Shown here: positions 1 to 8,999 of the stretch, piece by piece
Numbering within the stretch: the stretch's first letter is position 1
Layout of the letters: every line of letters begins with the position of its first letter
Assembly: GCA_020845575.1 (NCBI GenBank)
Contig: JADLFL010000050.1
Span: 1-43,838 of the forward strand
DNA: 43,838 nt
Reading direction: 5' to 3'
Source of the DNA: Acidobacteriota bacterium
GTDB taxonomy: Bacteria; Acidobacteriota; Vicinamibacteria; Vicinamibacterales; Vicinamibacteraceae
Notes under the pieces: model-generated
What the model was told of the DNA's origin: nothing
Database searches by the model: none
Seen by the model: only the letters and a program-made list of their open reading frames with translations
Made by a program: the position numbers and the translations under genes

Positions 1-327
1 CGGCTCACCGCCAAGCTCGAGGATCGCCGCATCCGGGACGGCGAGGTCCGGACCGCGTGCCAGAGCGCGTGCTCGACGCAGGCAATCACGTTCGGCGACC
101 TCAACGATCCCGAGAGCCAGGTGTCGAAGATGCGCGCTGAGCCGCGCAACTACGGCCTGCTCGAGGATCTGAACACGCGGCCGCGCACGACGTTCCTGGC
201 CGCGATTCGCAATCCGAACCCGGTGCTGTCGCCGGAGTCGGCGCACGTGCCGGCGCACGGCGGCGAACATGGCGCGGCGGCAGCAGGTGAATCACAGGGG
301 CAGGCGACGCCTGCCGCGACGCACTAG
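1..327 (+). CDS. actB: ActB, alternative complex III iron-sulfur subunit (3' end)
   Basis: This is the C-terminal 108 residues of the large periplasmic iron-sulfur subunit of alternative complex III, which passes electrons from quinol oxidation through Fe-S clusters. The frame is open from the first base and stops at 325-327. It contains RTACQSACSTQAITFGDLND, the last cysteine cluster of the ferredoxin-like domain, followed by the conserved RNYGLLEDLNTRPRTTFLA stretch. The remainder, including the degenerate molybdopterin-oxidoreductase-like part, lies outside the window. A Gly/Ala/His-rich tail ends the protein. It is followed 68 bp later by actC, as in other ACIII operons. Identification rests on the cysteine motif and the gene order. 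Confidence 0.85.
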   Translation, partial: RLTAKLEDRRIRDGEVRTACQSACSTQAITFGDLNDPESQVSKMRAEPRNYGLLEDLNTRPRTTFLAAIRNPNPVLSPESAHVPAHGGEHGAAAAGESQGQATPAATH

Positions 328-395
328 GCAGGCGGGGCTGGCGCGCCGCGAGGCACGCCGCTGCTGCAGGACTCAGGACAGGACGCGAGGCAACC

Positions 396-1778
396 GTGCT
401 AGACCACCCCAAGGAAGCCGTCCCCGGAGCGCGCTATCTGGCGCCAGGGCACAACTTCGGGTCGATCTCCGACAAGATCTCCGGGATCATCACGGGGCGT
501 ACGCCCTTCAGCTGGTTCATCGGCTTCCTGCTGGGATTCAGCATCCTGCAGTTGCTCCTGGTGTCCATCGCGTACCTGGTGTTCAAGGGCACGGGCATCT
601 GGGGCGTCAACAACCCGGTGGCGTGGGGTTTTGCGATCATCAACTTCGTCTGGTGGATCGGCATCGGCCACGCCGGCACGCTGATCTCCGCCATCCTGAT
701 GCTGTTCCGGCAGCCCTGGCGCATGTCGATCGCCCGCGCGGCCGAGGCCATGACGGTCTTTGCCGTGGCCTGTGCGGCCATCTTCCCGATCTTCCACACA
801 GGCCGACCCTGGCTCGCCATCTACTGGCTGATGCCGTACCCGAACACGATGGGCCTGTGGCCGAACTTCCGCAGCCCGCTCATCTGGGACGTGTTCGCGG
901 TCTCCACTTACGCCACCGTCTCGATCGTCTTCTGGTACGTCGGCCTCATCCCCGACCTGGCGACGATGCGCGACAGGGCGAAGTCGTCGATCGCGCAGCG
1001 CCTGTACGGCATCTTCGCGCTTGGCTGGCGCGGGTCGGCCATCCACTGGCAGCGCTATGAGACGGCGTCGCTGATGCTCGCTGGCCTGAGCGCACCGCTC
1101 GTGCTCTCGGTGCACACGGTGGTGAGCTTCGACTTCGCCGTGTCGGTGATCCCCGGCTGGCACGCGACGATCTTCCCGCCGTACTTCGTTGCCGGTGCCA
1201 TCTACGCGGGCTTCGCGATGGTGCTCACGCTGATGATCCCGATGCGCGCCATCTACGGTCTGCACGACTTCATCACCGAGCGCCATATCGACGCCATGGC
1301 CAAGGTGACACTGGCCACGGGCCTGATCGTCTTCTACGGCTACTGCATGGAGGCATTCTTCGGCTGGTACAGCGCCAACCAGTTCGAGGAGTACATGATC
1401 GTCAACCGCATGACGGGCCCGTATGCGGGCTACTACTGGGCGCTGATTTTCTGCAACGGCGTCGTCCCGCAATTGCTGTGGTCCAGGCGGGTCCGGTCGT
1501 CGCTGCCGGCGCTCTTCGGGGTGTGCATGGTCGTCAACGTCGGCATGTGGCTCGAGCGCTTCGTCATCGTCGTCACCTCGCTGCACCGCGACTTCATTCC
1601 CGGGTCGTGGGGCATGTACTACCCGACCTTCTGGGACTGGGGCACGTTCATCGGCACGATTGGCCTGTTCCTGACGCTGTTCTATCTGTTCATCCGTGTG
1701 CTGCCCATGATTTCGATCTTCGAGGTCCGCACGCTCACGCCTGCCGCGCACGCCAAGGGAGATGCCCACCATGGCTGA
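396..1778 (+). CDS. actC: ActC, NrfD-like membrane subunit of alternative complex III
   Basis: A 460-residue polytopic membrane protein of the NrfD/PsrC family. In ACIII this subunit forms the quinol-binding membrane core next to ActB. It has about ten hydrophobic segments, starting near residue 45 (FIGFLLGFSILQLLLV). Typical ActC/NrfD sequences are WWIGIGHAGTLISAIL, HTGRPW and SVHTVVSFDFAVSVIPGWH. The start is a GTG at 396; no in-frame ATG gives a full first segment. The 3' end overlaps the beginning of actD by 8 bp, suggesting translational coupling. Length and order (B-C-D-E-F) match known ACIII operons. Confidence 0.93.
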   Translation: MLDHPKEAVPGARYLAPGHNFGSISDKISGIITGRTPFSWFIGFLLGFSILQLLLVSIAYLVFKGTGIWGVNNPVAWGFAIINFVWWIGIGHAGTLISAILMLFRQPWRMSIARAAEAMTVFAVACAAIFPIFHTGRPWLAIYWLMPYPNTMGLWPNFRSPLIWDVFAVSTYATVSIVFWYVGLIPDLATMRDRAKSSIAQRLYGIFALGWRGSAIHWQRYETASLMLAGLSAPLVLSVHTVVSFDFAVSVIPGWHATIFPPYFVAGAIYAGFAMVLTLMIPMRAIYGLHDFITERHIDAMAKVTLATGLIVFYGYCMEAFFGWYSANQFEEYMIVNRMTGPYAGYYWALIFCNGVVPQLLWSRRVRSSLPALFGVCMVVNVGMWLERFVIVVTSLHRDFIPGSWGMYYPTFWDWGTFIGTIGLFLTLFYLFIRVLPMISIFEVRTLTPAAHAKGDAHHG

Positions 1779-2322
1779 TGTCGCACAGGCGCCGGGGCTC
1801 TACGGCGTGATGGCCGAGTTCGCCGATGCCACCGAACTGGTGCGCGCGGCCAAGGCGGCCTACGCCGACGGTTACAGGCAGATGGACGCCTATACGGCGG
1901 CACCGGTCCACGGTCTGGCCGAGGCGCTCGGCCACGACGACAGGCGCGTGCAGAAATTCACGTTCACCGGCGGCATTTTCGGCTTCGTCGGCGGGTTCGG
2001 GCTGTGCTACTGGGCGTCGGTGATCGAGTACCCGATGAACATCGGCGGGCGACCGCTGAACAGCTGGGTGGCGTTCTCGATCCCGACCTACGAGACCACC
2101 ATCCTGCTGGCCGCGCTCGCCACGGTGGGCGGCATGCTCGCGATGAGCGGCCTGCCGCAGCCGTACCACCCGGTCTTCAACGTCGAGGCGTTCCGCAAGA
2201 CGGCCACGAGCACGGGATTCTTCCTGTGCATCGAGGCGACGGACCCGCGGTTCGACGCCGCGCGCACGCGGACCTTCCTCGAAGGACTGCACCCGAGGGC
2301 CATCAACGAGGTGAACCCGTAG
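1771..2322 (+). CDS. actD: ActD, DUF3341 membrane subunit of alternative complex III
   Basis: A 183-residue protein with the layout of ActD (DUF3341). The N-terminal soluble part begins GLYGVMAEFADATELVRAAK and is followed by two transmembrane segments, near residues 60-85 and 105-130. The C-terminal part carries FFLCIEATDPRFD, a typical end of this family. An ATG also lies in frame at 1762, but AAGGGAG at 1755-1761 touches it and sits nine bases before the ATG at 1771, so 1771 was chosen. The subunit is structural and packs against ActC. It is followed two bases later by actE. Confidence 0.9.
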   Translation: MADVAQAPGLYGVMAEFADATELVRAAKAAYADGYRQMDAYTAAPVHGLAEALGHDDRRVQKFTFTGGIFGFVGGFGLCYWASVIEYPMNIGGRPLNSWVAFSIPTYETTILLAALATVGGMLAMSGLPQPYHPVFNVEAFRKTATSTGFFLCIEATDPRFDAARTRTFLEGLHPRAINEVNP

Positions 2323-2324
2323 CC

Positions 2325-3005
2325 ATGGCGTCCACATCGACGTTGGTCAGTCCGGTCCGCCGTACCGGCCGTTTCACCGCAGGGCGCCCGGCCGTCGTGG
2401 CCGGCGTACTGCTGGCCGCCGCGCTGGTGGCCGGCTGTCGCCAGGACATGCACGACACGCCGCGCTACGAGGCGCTCGAAGCGAGCGACTTCTTCGCCGA
2501 CAAACGGGCCATGCGTCCGATTCCCGACGGCACCGTCGCGCGCGGCAACCTGCGCGCCGACGATGTGTATTACACGGGCAAGCAGGACGGCGAGCCGATC
2601 CACCACCTGCCCGCGCAGATCGAGTTGAACCAGGCGTTGCTCGATCGCGGCCAGCAGCGCTACGACATCTACTGTTCGCCGTGTCACTCGCCGCTCGGCG
2701 ACGGCAACGGCACCGTGGTGCAGCGCGGCTACAAGCGTCCCGCGTCGTATGCCGACCCGAGGCTCCGCGCCGTGGGCATCGGCTACTTCTACGACGTCAT
2801 CACCAACGGCTTCGGCCAGATGCCTGACTACGCGGCGCAGGTCGCGCCCGCCGATCGCTGGGCGATCGCGGCGTACATCCGCGCCCTGCAGTTGAGCCAG
2901 TCCGGCACGATCGACGATGTGCCCGCGGACCAGCGCGGCACGCTCGACGGACCGGCGGCCGCCGCGCCCCTGGCGTCCCACGAAGGAGGCGCTGCTCATG
3001 AGTGA
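2325..3005 (+). CDS. actE: ActE, monohaem cytochrome c lipoprotein of alternative complex III
   Basis: A 226-residue periplasmic cytochrome c. A hydrophobic segment ends in LVAGC, so Cys38 is a likely lipidated residue that anchors the protein. The haem motif CSPCH is at about 117-121 and a candidate axial Met is in GFGQMPDY (Met166). There is a single CXXCH. ActE accepts electrons from the Fe-S subunit or the pentahaem ActA and delivers them toward the oxidase. The start is the ATG immediately after actD. A longer in-frame extension exists upstream but only reads through actD. The gene overlaps actF by 8 bp, and a strong GAAGGAGG for actF lies in its last codons. Confidence 0.92.
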   Translation: MASTSTLVSPVRRTGRFTAGRPAVVAGVLLAAALVAGCRQDMHDTPRYEALEASDFFADKRAMRPIPDGTVARGNLRADDVYYTGKQDGEPIHHLPAQIELNQALLDRGQQRYDIYCSPCHSPLGDGNGTVVQRGYKRPASYADPRLRAVGIGYFYDVITNGFGQMPDYAAQVAPADRWAIAAYIRALQLSQSGTIDDVPADQRGTLDGPAAAAPLASHEGGAAHE

Positions 3006-4185
3006 GCCCACTCTCAACCCCGAGCACTTCCAGGCTCCACCGCAGATCGACACGCTGCAGCGCGTGGCGTTCGCGGTCGGGTTGCTCGGCCTCGTCGGCC
3101 TGCTCGCCGGCTTTGCCACCGACTCGGCGCAATTCTACAAGTCGTACCTGCTGGGGTATGTGTTCGTGCTCGGCGTGCCCATCGGCAGTCTCGCGCTGCT
3201 GATGGTGCACCACCTGTCGGGCGGACGCTGGAGCCTCGTGCTGCGCCGCACGTTCGAGGCCTCGGCCCGCACCATCCCGATGATGGCGGTGCTCTTCCTG
3301 CCGGTCATCCTCGGCATCCACGACCTGTATCACTGGTCGCACGCCGACGCCGTTGCGCACGACGCCATCCTCCGGCACAAGGCGCCGTACCTGAACACGA
3401 CGGGCTTTGTCATCCGCGCCGCGGGCTACTTCGTCGTGTGGTCGGTACTCGCATTGATGCTCTCGAAGTGGTCGGCGCAGCAGGACACCGATCCGTTCCC
3501 CGTCGAGCGCTTCAACAAGATCGCCGGCCCCGGTCTGCTGATCCTCAGCCTCACCGTCACCTTCGCGTCGGTGGACTGGGTGATGTCGCTCGACCCGCAC
3601 TGGTTCTCGACGATCTTCGGCCTGTGGTTCCTCATGGGCATGGCGCTGACCGCGCTGGCGTTCTCGATCGTGGTGGCGGCGCTGCTGCACAACAACGCCA
3701 ACATGGCGCGCGCGCTCTCGACCGATCGCTTCCACGACTACGGGTCGCTGCTCTTCGCCTTCATCATGCTGTGGGCGTACCTGGCGTACTCGCAGTTCCT
3801 GATCGTCTGGTCGGCCAACCTGCCCGAAGAGATTCCGTACTACCTCCGCCGCTTCGGCGACGGCTGGCAGATCGTCACGCTCGTCGTCGTCGTCGGCCAC
3901 TTCGTGCTGCCCTGGCTGCTCCTGCTGTTCCGCACCACCAAGCGCGTCACCTCGCGGCTGGTCGCCGTCGCGGCGTTCATGCTCGTGATGCGGTTCCTCG
4001 ACGTGTTCTGGCTGATCGCCCCGTGGGTCAAGCAGGGCGCGTTCGGCGTGCACTGGATGGACGTTGCCGCGGTGTGCGGCGTGTTCGGCCTGTGGGTGGG
4101 CGTGTTCTGCCACCTGCTGAAGGGCCGCGCGTTGCTGCCCGTGGGCGACCCCTATCTCCCGGAGGCGTTGGCCGATGGCCACTGA
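2998..4185 (+). CDS. actF: ActF, second NrfD-like membrane subunit of alternative complex III
   Basis: A 395-residue polytopic membrane protein and distant paralogue of ActC. It forms the second half of the ACIII membrane arm. About ten hydrophobic segments are visible, and ASVDWVMSLDPHWFSTIFGLW is highly typical of ActF. Later segments include LAYSQFLIVWSANLPEEIPYY and GHFVLPWLLLLFR. The ATG at 2998 is preceded by GAAGGAGG at 2982-2989. An upstream in-frame GTG was rejected because it would add residues without family character. The last 11 bp overlap the next gene. Confidence 0.92.
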   Translation: MSEPTLNPEHFQAPPQIDTLQRVAFAVGLLGLVGLLAGFATDSAQFYKSYLLGYVFVLGVPIGSLALLMVHHLSGGRWSLVLRRTFEASARTIPMMAVLFLPVILGIHDLYHWSHADAVAHDAILRHKAPYLNTTGFVIRAAGYFVVWSVLALMLSKWSAQQDTDPFPVERFNKIAGPGLLILSLTVTFASVDWVMSLDPHWFSTIFGLWFLMGMALTALAFSIVVAALLHNNANMARALSTDRFHDYGSLLFAFIMLWAYLAYSQFLIVWSANLPEEIPYYLRRFGDGWQIVTLVVVVGHFVLPWLLLLFRTTKRVTSRLVAVAAFMLVMRFLDVFWLIAPWVKQGAFGVHWMDVAAVCGVFGLWVGVFCHLLKGRALLPVGDPYLPEALADGH

Positions 4186-4690
4186 TCACCACCACGCCGG
4201 CTCGCACGGCGACGATGGCGCTGGTCCGCTGAACCACGAGACGCGTGACATCCCGCTCGATGGCGTCGGCAAGCTGGCCATCGCGTCGGTGCTCATCATC
4301 ATGCTGACGTCGGTCTCGATGTATGGCACGTTCCGGCTGCTCGACCGCCGTGCGCGCGCCGCGCAGGCGCCCCTGACGAAGATCAACGCCGATCGCGCCG
4401 GCGGGGACGCCATCGTGGCGCCCCTGATGGACGCCGTCAACGCGATGGACGCGCAGGGCCGCGCCGCCGCGGGTCCTCGGGTGCTGACCAACGAGCCCGC
4501 GTGGCTGCGCCAGATCCGCGCATCGACGACGACGGCGCAGACCACGTACGGATGGGTGGACAAGGAAGCGGGCGTCGTACGCCTGCCGATCGCGCGCGCC
4601 AAGCAGCTGCTCCTCGAGCGCGGCCTGCCAGACACCACGCCGCCGCCAGCGGAGCCGGCGGCAGTCGACCCGGCGGCAGTGGCACAGTAG
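4175..4690 (+). CDS. small membrane-anchored protein of the ACIII operon
   Basis: A 171-residue protein with a His-rich cytoplasmic-type N-terminus, one transmembrane segment at about 33-53 (KLAIASVLIIMLTSVSMYG) and a soluble remainder. The C-terminal part contains the block YGWVDKEAGVVRLPIARAKQ followed by LLLERGLP, then a Pro/Ala tail. It overlaps actF by 11 bp and precedes sco, so it is part of the same transcript. I do not know a characterised function. Its place matches that of small accessory ACIII subunits (ActG/ActH of Rhodothermus), but homology to those is not shown here. A role as accessory subunit or as a link between ACIII and the oxidase is inference. Confidence 0.8.
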   Translation: MATDHHHAGSHGDDGAGPLNHETRDIPLDGVGKLAIASVLIIMLTSVSMYGTFRLLDRRARAAQAPLTKINADRAGGDAIVAPLMDAVNAMDAQGRAAAGPRVLTNEPAWLRQIRASTTTAQTTYGWVDKEAGVVRLPIARAKQLLLERGLPDTTPPPAEPAAVDPAAVAQ

Positions 4691-4710
4691 GAACCCGAAG
4701 AGTCCTGTCG

Positions 4711-5604
4711 ATGCTCGCACGCACTGTCCTCCGTCATGCCGCGCTGGCCACGACGCTCGTCGTGACGGCGGGCGTGTGGCCGGCGGCAGGACAGGGCCCG
4801 CTGCGATCCGAGCCGGGCACTCCGGCCGACCAGAAGCCCAAGGCGCTCGACGGCGTGACGTACGCCCAGCGGCTGGGTGAGCAGGTCCCGGCGGATTTGG
4901 CGTTTGTCGACGAGACGGGCAAGGCGGTGCGGCTCGGCGACTACTTCGGATCGAAGCCCATCGTCCTCGCGCTCGCGTACTACGAGTGCCCGATGCTCTG
5001 CACGCAGGTGCTGACGGGCATGACGGCCGGGCTCAAGGGCCTGAGCTTCGAGGCCGGGCAGCAGTACGAGGTCGTGGTCGTGAGCATCGATCCGGGCGAA
5101 GGTCCTGGGCTTGCGGCGGCCAAGAAGGCGACGTACGTCGCGCACTACGACAGGCCGCAGACGGCCGGTGCGTGGCACTTCCTCACGGGACGCAAGGCCG
5201 AGATCGATCGGTTGGCGGAGGCAGTGGGGTTCTCGTACACGTTCGACAAGGACACGGATCAGTACGCGCACGCCGCGGGCCTCTCGGTGCTGACGCCGGA
5301 CGGCACGCTGGCGCGCTACCTGTTCGGCATCGACTTCGCGCCGCGCGATCTGCGGATGGCGATCGTCGAGGCCACCGATCGGAAGATTGCCTCGCCGGTC
5401 GACGCGGTGCTCCTGTACTGCTACCACTACGACCCGGCGACGGGCACGTACGGTCTGCTGGCGATGCGGCTGGTCCGACTCGCGGGCATCACGTTCGTGC
5501 TGGCGATGCTGGGAGGCTGGATGGTCCTGCGGCGACGCGAGCGTCGCGGCCTGTACGGCGGCGGCCACGCGGACCTGCCGTCGGGCGCTTCACACAAGGC
5601 GTAA
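4711..5604 (+). CDS. sco: SCO1/SenC-type copper chaperone
   Basis: A 297-residue periplasmic thioredoxin-fold protein that delivers copper to, or reduces, the CuA site of cytochrome oxidase subunit II. It has an N-terminal signal segment (residues 8-27) and the copper-binding CPMLC motif at about 93-97. The distal His is in DQYAHAAGLSV (His187). An extra C-terminal transmembrane segment at about 253-274 is followed by an Arg-rich tail. The ATG at 4711 starts the signal peptide; a longer in-frame extension lacks signal character. The position just before coxB fits a CuA maturation role. The double anchoring is slightly unusual. Confidence 0.9.
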   Translation: MLARTVLRHAALATTLVVTAGVWPAAGQGPLRSEPGTPADQKPKALDGVTYAQRLGEQVPADLAFVDETGKAVRLGDYFGSKPIVLALAYYECPMLCTQVLTGMTAGLKGLSFEAGQQYEVVVVSIDPGEGPGLAAAKKATYVAHYDRPQTAGAWHFLTGRKAEIDRLAEAVGFSYTFDKDTDQYAHAAGLSVLTPDGTLARYLFGIDFAPRDLRMAIVEATDRKIASPVDAVLLYCYHYDPATGTYGLLAMRLVRLAGITFVLAMLGGWMVLRRRERRGLYGGGHADLPSGASHKA

Positions 5605-5614
5605 GTCAGAGGAT

Positions 5615-6601
5615 ATGGGCGGCACCTTCAACTTCCTACCCACGCAGGGATCCACGCAGGCAGCCAGCGTGGACCACCTGTACTTCTTCATGCTCGGCGT
5701 GACCGTGTTCTTCACGGTGCTCGTGGCCGTGCTCATCGTGGTGCTGGCGGCCAGGTACCGCCGCCGGCAGCCCGACGACGTGGGCGCGAACATCCACGGC
5801 AGCACGGCGCTCGAGGTGGTCTGGACGGCGATCCCGCTCGTCATCGCCATGGTCATGTTCGTGTGGGGCACGAGCGTGTACTTCGCGATGGCCAAGCCGC
5901 CCGCCGAGGCCATGGAGGTCTACGTCATCGGCAAGCGCTGGATGTGGAAGGCCCAGCACCTCACGGGCCACCGGGAGATCAACGAACTGCACGTCCCCGT
6001 CGGGCGTCCGGTGAAGCTGCTGATCTCGTCCGAAGACGTGATCCACAGCTACTACATCCCCGCGTTCCGCCAGAAGATCGACGCCGTCCCCGGCAAGACG
6101 ACGACGATGTGGTTCGAGGCGACCACGCCGGGGACCTATCAGTTGTTCTGCGCGGAATACTGCGGCACGCAGCACTCGGGCATGATCGGCAAGGTCGTCG
6201 CGATGACGCCCGGCGACTACCAGCAGTGGCTCGCCGCCGGCGCGCCTGCCGGCACGCTCACGTCGACCGGCGAGCAGGAGTTCCAGTCGCTCGGCTGCGC
6301 CACATGCCATCACGAGGACGGCAAGGGCCGCGGTCCGGCGCTCGCCGGCATCTTCGGCACGACGCAGTCGCTGGCCAACGGCTCGACGGTCCACGTCGAC
6401 GAAGCGTACCTGCGCGAGTCGATCCTCAACCCGCAGGCGAAGATGGTGCAGGGCTATCAGCCGCTGATGCCTACCTATCAGGGCCAGATCAGCGAGGATG
6501 CCATCGCCTCACTGCTCGCCTACATCAAGTCGCTCGGCGCGCCTGGTGCGACACCGGCGGCCGGCGCCCACGACGCGGCTGCCGCCACGGGCGCCCACTA
6601 G
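5615..6601 (+). CDS. coxB: cytochrome c oxidase subunit II with fused cytochrome c (caa3 type)
   Basis: A 328-residue subunit II. Two transmembrane helices (about 22-47 and 65-90) precede the cupredoxin domain. CuA ligands are visible as His144 (DVIHSYY) and in CAEYCGTQHSGM (Cys179, Glu181, Cys183, His187, Met190). A C-terminal cytochrome c domain carries CATCHHEDGKGRGPAL (haem Cys228/Cys231, His232) with a likely Met ligand in PLMPTY. The fused cytochrome defines a caa3 oxidase and lets the enzyme take electrons straight from ACIII. The start is the ATG at 5615 after AGAGGA. An Ala/Gly/His-rich tail ends the protein. Confidence 0.95.
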   Translation: MGGTFNFLPTQGSTQAASVDHLYFFMLGVTVFFTVLVAVLIVVLAARYRRRQPDDVGANIHGSTALEVVWTAIPLVIAMVMFVWGTSVYFAMAKPPAEAMEVYVIGKRWMWKAQHLTGHREINELHVPVGRPVKLLISSEDVIHSYYIPAFRQKIDAVPGKTTTMWFEATTPGTYQLFCAEYCGTQHSGMIGKVVAMTPGDYQQWLAAGAPAGTLTSTGEQEFQSLGCATCHHEDGKGRGPALAGIFGTTQSLANGSTVHVDEAYLRESILNPQAKMVQGYQPLMPTYQGQISEDAIASLLAYIKSLGAPGATPAAGAHDAAAATGAH

Positions 6602-6610
6602 GACACGGCC

Positions 6611-8257
6611 ATGCACGACGTCAGAAATCCAGAAACCGATTCGTCAGCGCCGCCCGCGATCCCGGACGTGCACTACCTGAACGCCACGCACGGCCCGATG
6701 TCCTGGTTCTTCACGAAGGACCACAAGCGCATCGCCCTGCTGTACCTGTACTCGGTGTCGGCGTTCTTCCTGCTGGGCGGCATCTTCGCGATGCTGATCC
6801 GGCTCGAACTCGCCACGCCGGGTGGCGACCTGCTGTCTGCCGAGACCTACAACAAGGTCTTCACCGCGCATGGCGTGGTGATGGTGTTCTTCTTCCTCAT
6901 CCCGTCGATCCCGGCCATCATGGGCAACTTCCTGGTGCCGCTCATGATCGGCGCCAAGGATCTGGCGTTCCCGCGCATCAACCTGGCGAGCTGGTACCTG
7001 TACATGGCCGGCGCGCTGTTCGGCGTGGCGGCGCTGGTCTCGGGGGGCGTGGACACGGGCTGGACGTTCTACACGCCGTATTCCACGGCCGCGTCGAACA
7101 CGCACGTGGTGCTCACTGCCACGGGCGCGTTCATCGCCGGGTTCTCGTCCATCTTCACCGGTCTCAACTTCATCGTCACGATTCACACGATGCGCGCGCC
7201 TGGCATGACGTGGGATCGCCTGCCGCTCTTCATCTGGTCGCACTATGCGACGAGCCTGATCATGATGCTCGGTACGCCCGTCGTGGCCGTGACGCTGCTC
7301 ATGATGATGCTGGAGCGCACGCTGAACCTCGGGTTCTTCAATCCGGAACTCGGGGGCGACCCGGTGCTGTTCCAGCACCTGTTCTGGTTCTACTCGCATC
7401 CGGCCGTGTACATCATGGTGCTGCCCGGGATGGGCGTGATCAGCGAGATCATCTCCGCGTTCTCGCGCAAGCCGGTGTTCGGGTACAAGATGGTCGCGAT
7501 GGCGAGCCTCGGCATCGCCCTCATCGGCTTCCTGGTGTGGGGGCACCACATGTTCACGACGAGCCAGTCGGTGCTGGCCTCGGTGACGTTCTCGTTTCTG
7601 AGCTTCCTCGTCGCGATCCCGTCGGCCATCAAGGTGTTCAACTGGACGGCGACGCTCTACCGCGGCTCGGTGCAGTTGTCGGCGCCGATGCTGTGCGCGC
7701 TGGGCTTCATCGGCCTGTTCATGATCGGCGGCCTCACCGGCGTGCTCCTCGCGGCCATCGGCTTCGACATCCACGTGCACGACACCTACTTCGTCGTGGC
7801 GCACTTCCACTACGTGATGGTGGGCGGCACGCTGCTGGCATATCTCGGCGGCCTGCACTTCTGGTGGCCGAAGATCACCGGCAAGCTGTACTCGGAGCCG
7901 TGGGCCAAGACCTCGGCAGTGATCGTGTTCGTCGGCTTCAACCTGACGTTCTTCCCGCAGTTCATCCTGGGCTACATGGGCATGCCGCGCCGCTATCATG
8001 CCTATCCGTCGGAAGAGCTGTCGTGGCAGGTGCTCAACATCCTGTCGTCGGCGGGTGCGTCGATCCTCGCGCTCGGCCTGCTCCTGCCGGCCATCTACCT
8101 GATCCACTCCGCGTTCAGGGGCAAGCCGGCTGGCCCCAACCCGTGGGGCGCCTACGGCCTGGAGTGGGAGACGTCGTCTCCGCCACCGACCGCCAACTTC
8201 GAGGTCACGCCGATCGTGACCAAGCCGGCCTACTACTACGCCCCCGAGGAGCACTGA
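6611..8257 (+). CDS. coxA: cytochrome c oxidase subunit I (A2-type haem-copper oxidase)
   Basis: The 548-residue catalytic subunit reduces oxygen to water and pumps protons. Twelve transmembrane helices can be traced. Ligands include a haem a His in [10 protein letters not shown] (His87), CuB His263 with the cross-linked Tyr267 in YSHPAVY, CuB His312-His313 in [11 protein letters not shown], and haem a3/a His398 and His400 in [12 protein letters not shown]. The helix VI glutamate of A1 enzymes (HPEVY) is replaced by Ala, and the preceding YS pair marks the A2 subclass. The same subclass is known for the Rhodothermus caa3 oxidase. The ATG at 6611 lies 9 bp after coxB. Confidence 0.97.
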   Translation: MHDVRNPETDSSAPPAIPDVHYLNATHGPMSWFFTKDHKRIALLYLYSVSAFFLLGGIFAMLIRLELATPGGDLLSAETYNKVFTAHGVVMVFFFLIPSIPAIMGNFLVPLMIGAKDLAFPRINLASWYLYMAGALFGVAALVSGGVDTGWTFYTPYSTAASNTHVVLTATGAFIAGFSSIFTGLNFIVTIHTMRAPGMTWDRLPLFIWSHYATSLIMMLGTPVVAVTLLMMMLERTLNLGFFNPELGGDPVLFQHLFWFYSHPAVYIMVLPGMGVISEIISAFSRKPVFGYKMVAMASLGIALIGFLVWGHHMFTTSQSVLASVTFSFLSFLVAIPSAIKVFNWTATLYRGSVQLSAPMLCALGFIGLFMIGGLTGVLLAAIGFDIHVHDTYFVVAHFHYVMVGGTLLAYLGGLHFWWPKITGKLYSEPWAKTSAVIVFVGFNLTFFPQFILGYMGMPRRYHAYPSEELSWQVLNILSSAGASILALGLLLPAIYLIHSAFRGKPAGPNPWGAYGLEWETSSPPPTANFEVTPIVTKPAYYYAPEEH

Positions 8258-8258
8258 G

Positions 8259-8915
8259 GTGAGTCACTCGAACGCGCACGCGGCGCATCACCCGGCGCTG
8301 CAGCACCACTTCGACACGCTCGAGCAGCAGCAGAACGCCAGCACGCTCGGCATGTGGTGGTTCCTGGTCACCGAGGTGCTGTTCTTCGGCGGCTTCTTCA
8401 TGGCGTACATCCTCTACCGGTGGATGTACAACGCGTCGTTCCACACGGCGAGCCACGAGCTCAACGTCTGGATGGGACTCGGCAACACGATCGTCCTCAT
8501 CGGGAGCTCGCTGACAATGGCGCTTGCCGTGCGGGCGAGCAAGACGGGCGAGCGGACGCAGCTGGTGTTGTTCCTGATCCTCACGCTCGTGCTGGGCAGC
8601 ATCTTCCTCGGCGTCAAGGTCGTGGAGTACTCGGAGAAGTTCCAGCACCACCTCGTCCCGGGCCCGCACTTCCAGTTCCACGACGCGGCGCTGAAGAACG
8701 GCGCGGAGATCTACTTCTCGCTGTACTTCGGCATGACGGGCCTGCACGCCACGCACATGATCTTCGGCGCCTTCGTGCTGGTGCCCATCATCATCATGGC
8801 CGCCCGGGGCAGGTTCACGCCCGAGTGGTACACGCCGGTCGAGCTGTTCGGCCTCTACTGGCACTTCGTCGACATCGTCTGGATCTTCCTGTTCCCGTTG
8901 CTCTACCTGATGTAG
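8259..8915 (+). CDS. coxC: cytochrome c oxidase subunit III
   Basis: A 218-residue subunit III with about five transmembrane helices (the short five-helix form common in caa3/bo3-type oxidases). The typical sequences GMWWFLVTEVLFFGGFFMAY, YFGMTGLHATHMIFG and LYWHFVDIVWIFLFPLLYL are all present. It stabilises subunit I and shapes proton uptake rather than binding redox centres. A GTG at 8259 is the start, one base after the coxA stop, with GAGGAGC just upstream. A His-rich N-terminus precedes the first helix. Confidence 0.96.
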   Translation: MSHSNAHAAHHPALQHHFDTLEQQQNASTLGMWWFLVTEVLFFGGFFMAYILYRWMYNASFHTASHELNVWMGLGNTIVLIGSSLTMALAVRASKTGERTQLVLFLILTLVLGSIFLGVKVVEYSEKFQHHLVPGPHFQFHDAALKNGAEIYFSLYFGMTGLHATHMIFGAFVLVPIIIMAARGRFTPEWYTPVELFGLYWHFVDIVWIFLFPLLYLM

Positions 8916-8930
8916 GTGGCTCAGGGCTTA

Positions 8931-8999
8931 CGGCTCACGGCATTTCCGGCATCGCGGCATCCAGCATTTCGCTCGGCATTCGGCATTCAACATTCGGCC
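8931..8999. repeat. short iterated repeats, GGCATTC-type units
   Basis: The 92-bp gap between coxC and coxD holds a run of imperfect 7-8 bp units built on CGGCATT and related forms (GGCTTAC, GGCTCAC, GGCATTTC, GGCATCG). The gap separates two genes that elsewhere are usually almost contiguous. The units end right before the coxD start and leave it without a recognisable Shine-Dalgarno sequence. Confidence 0.6.

Noticed and set aside
399..1772. A 457-codon antisense frame opposite actC.
   Set aside because: Composition (Arg, Asp, His, Gln, Glu-rich, no hydrophobic core) is that of a shadow of a membrane-protein gene. The sense strand has the ActC motifs.
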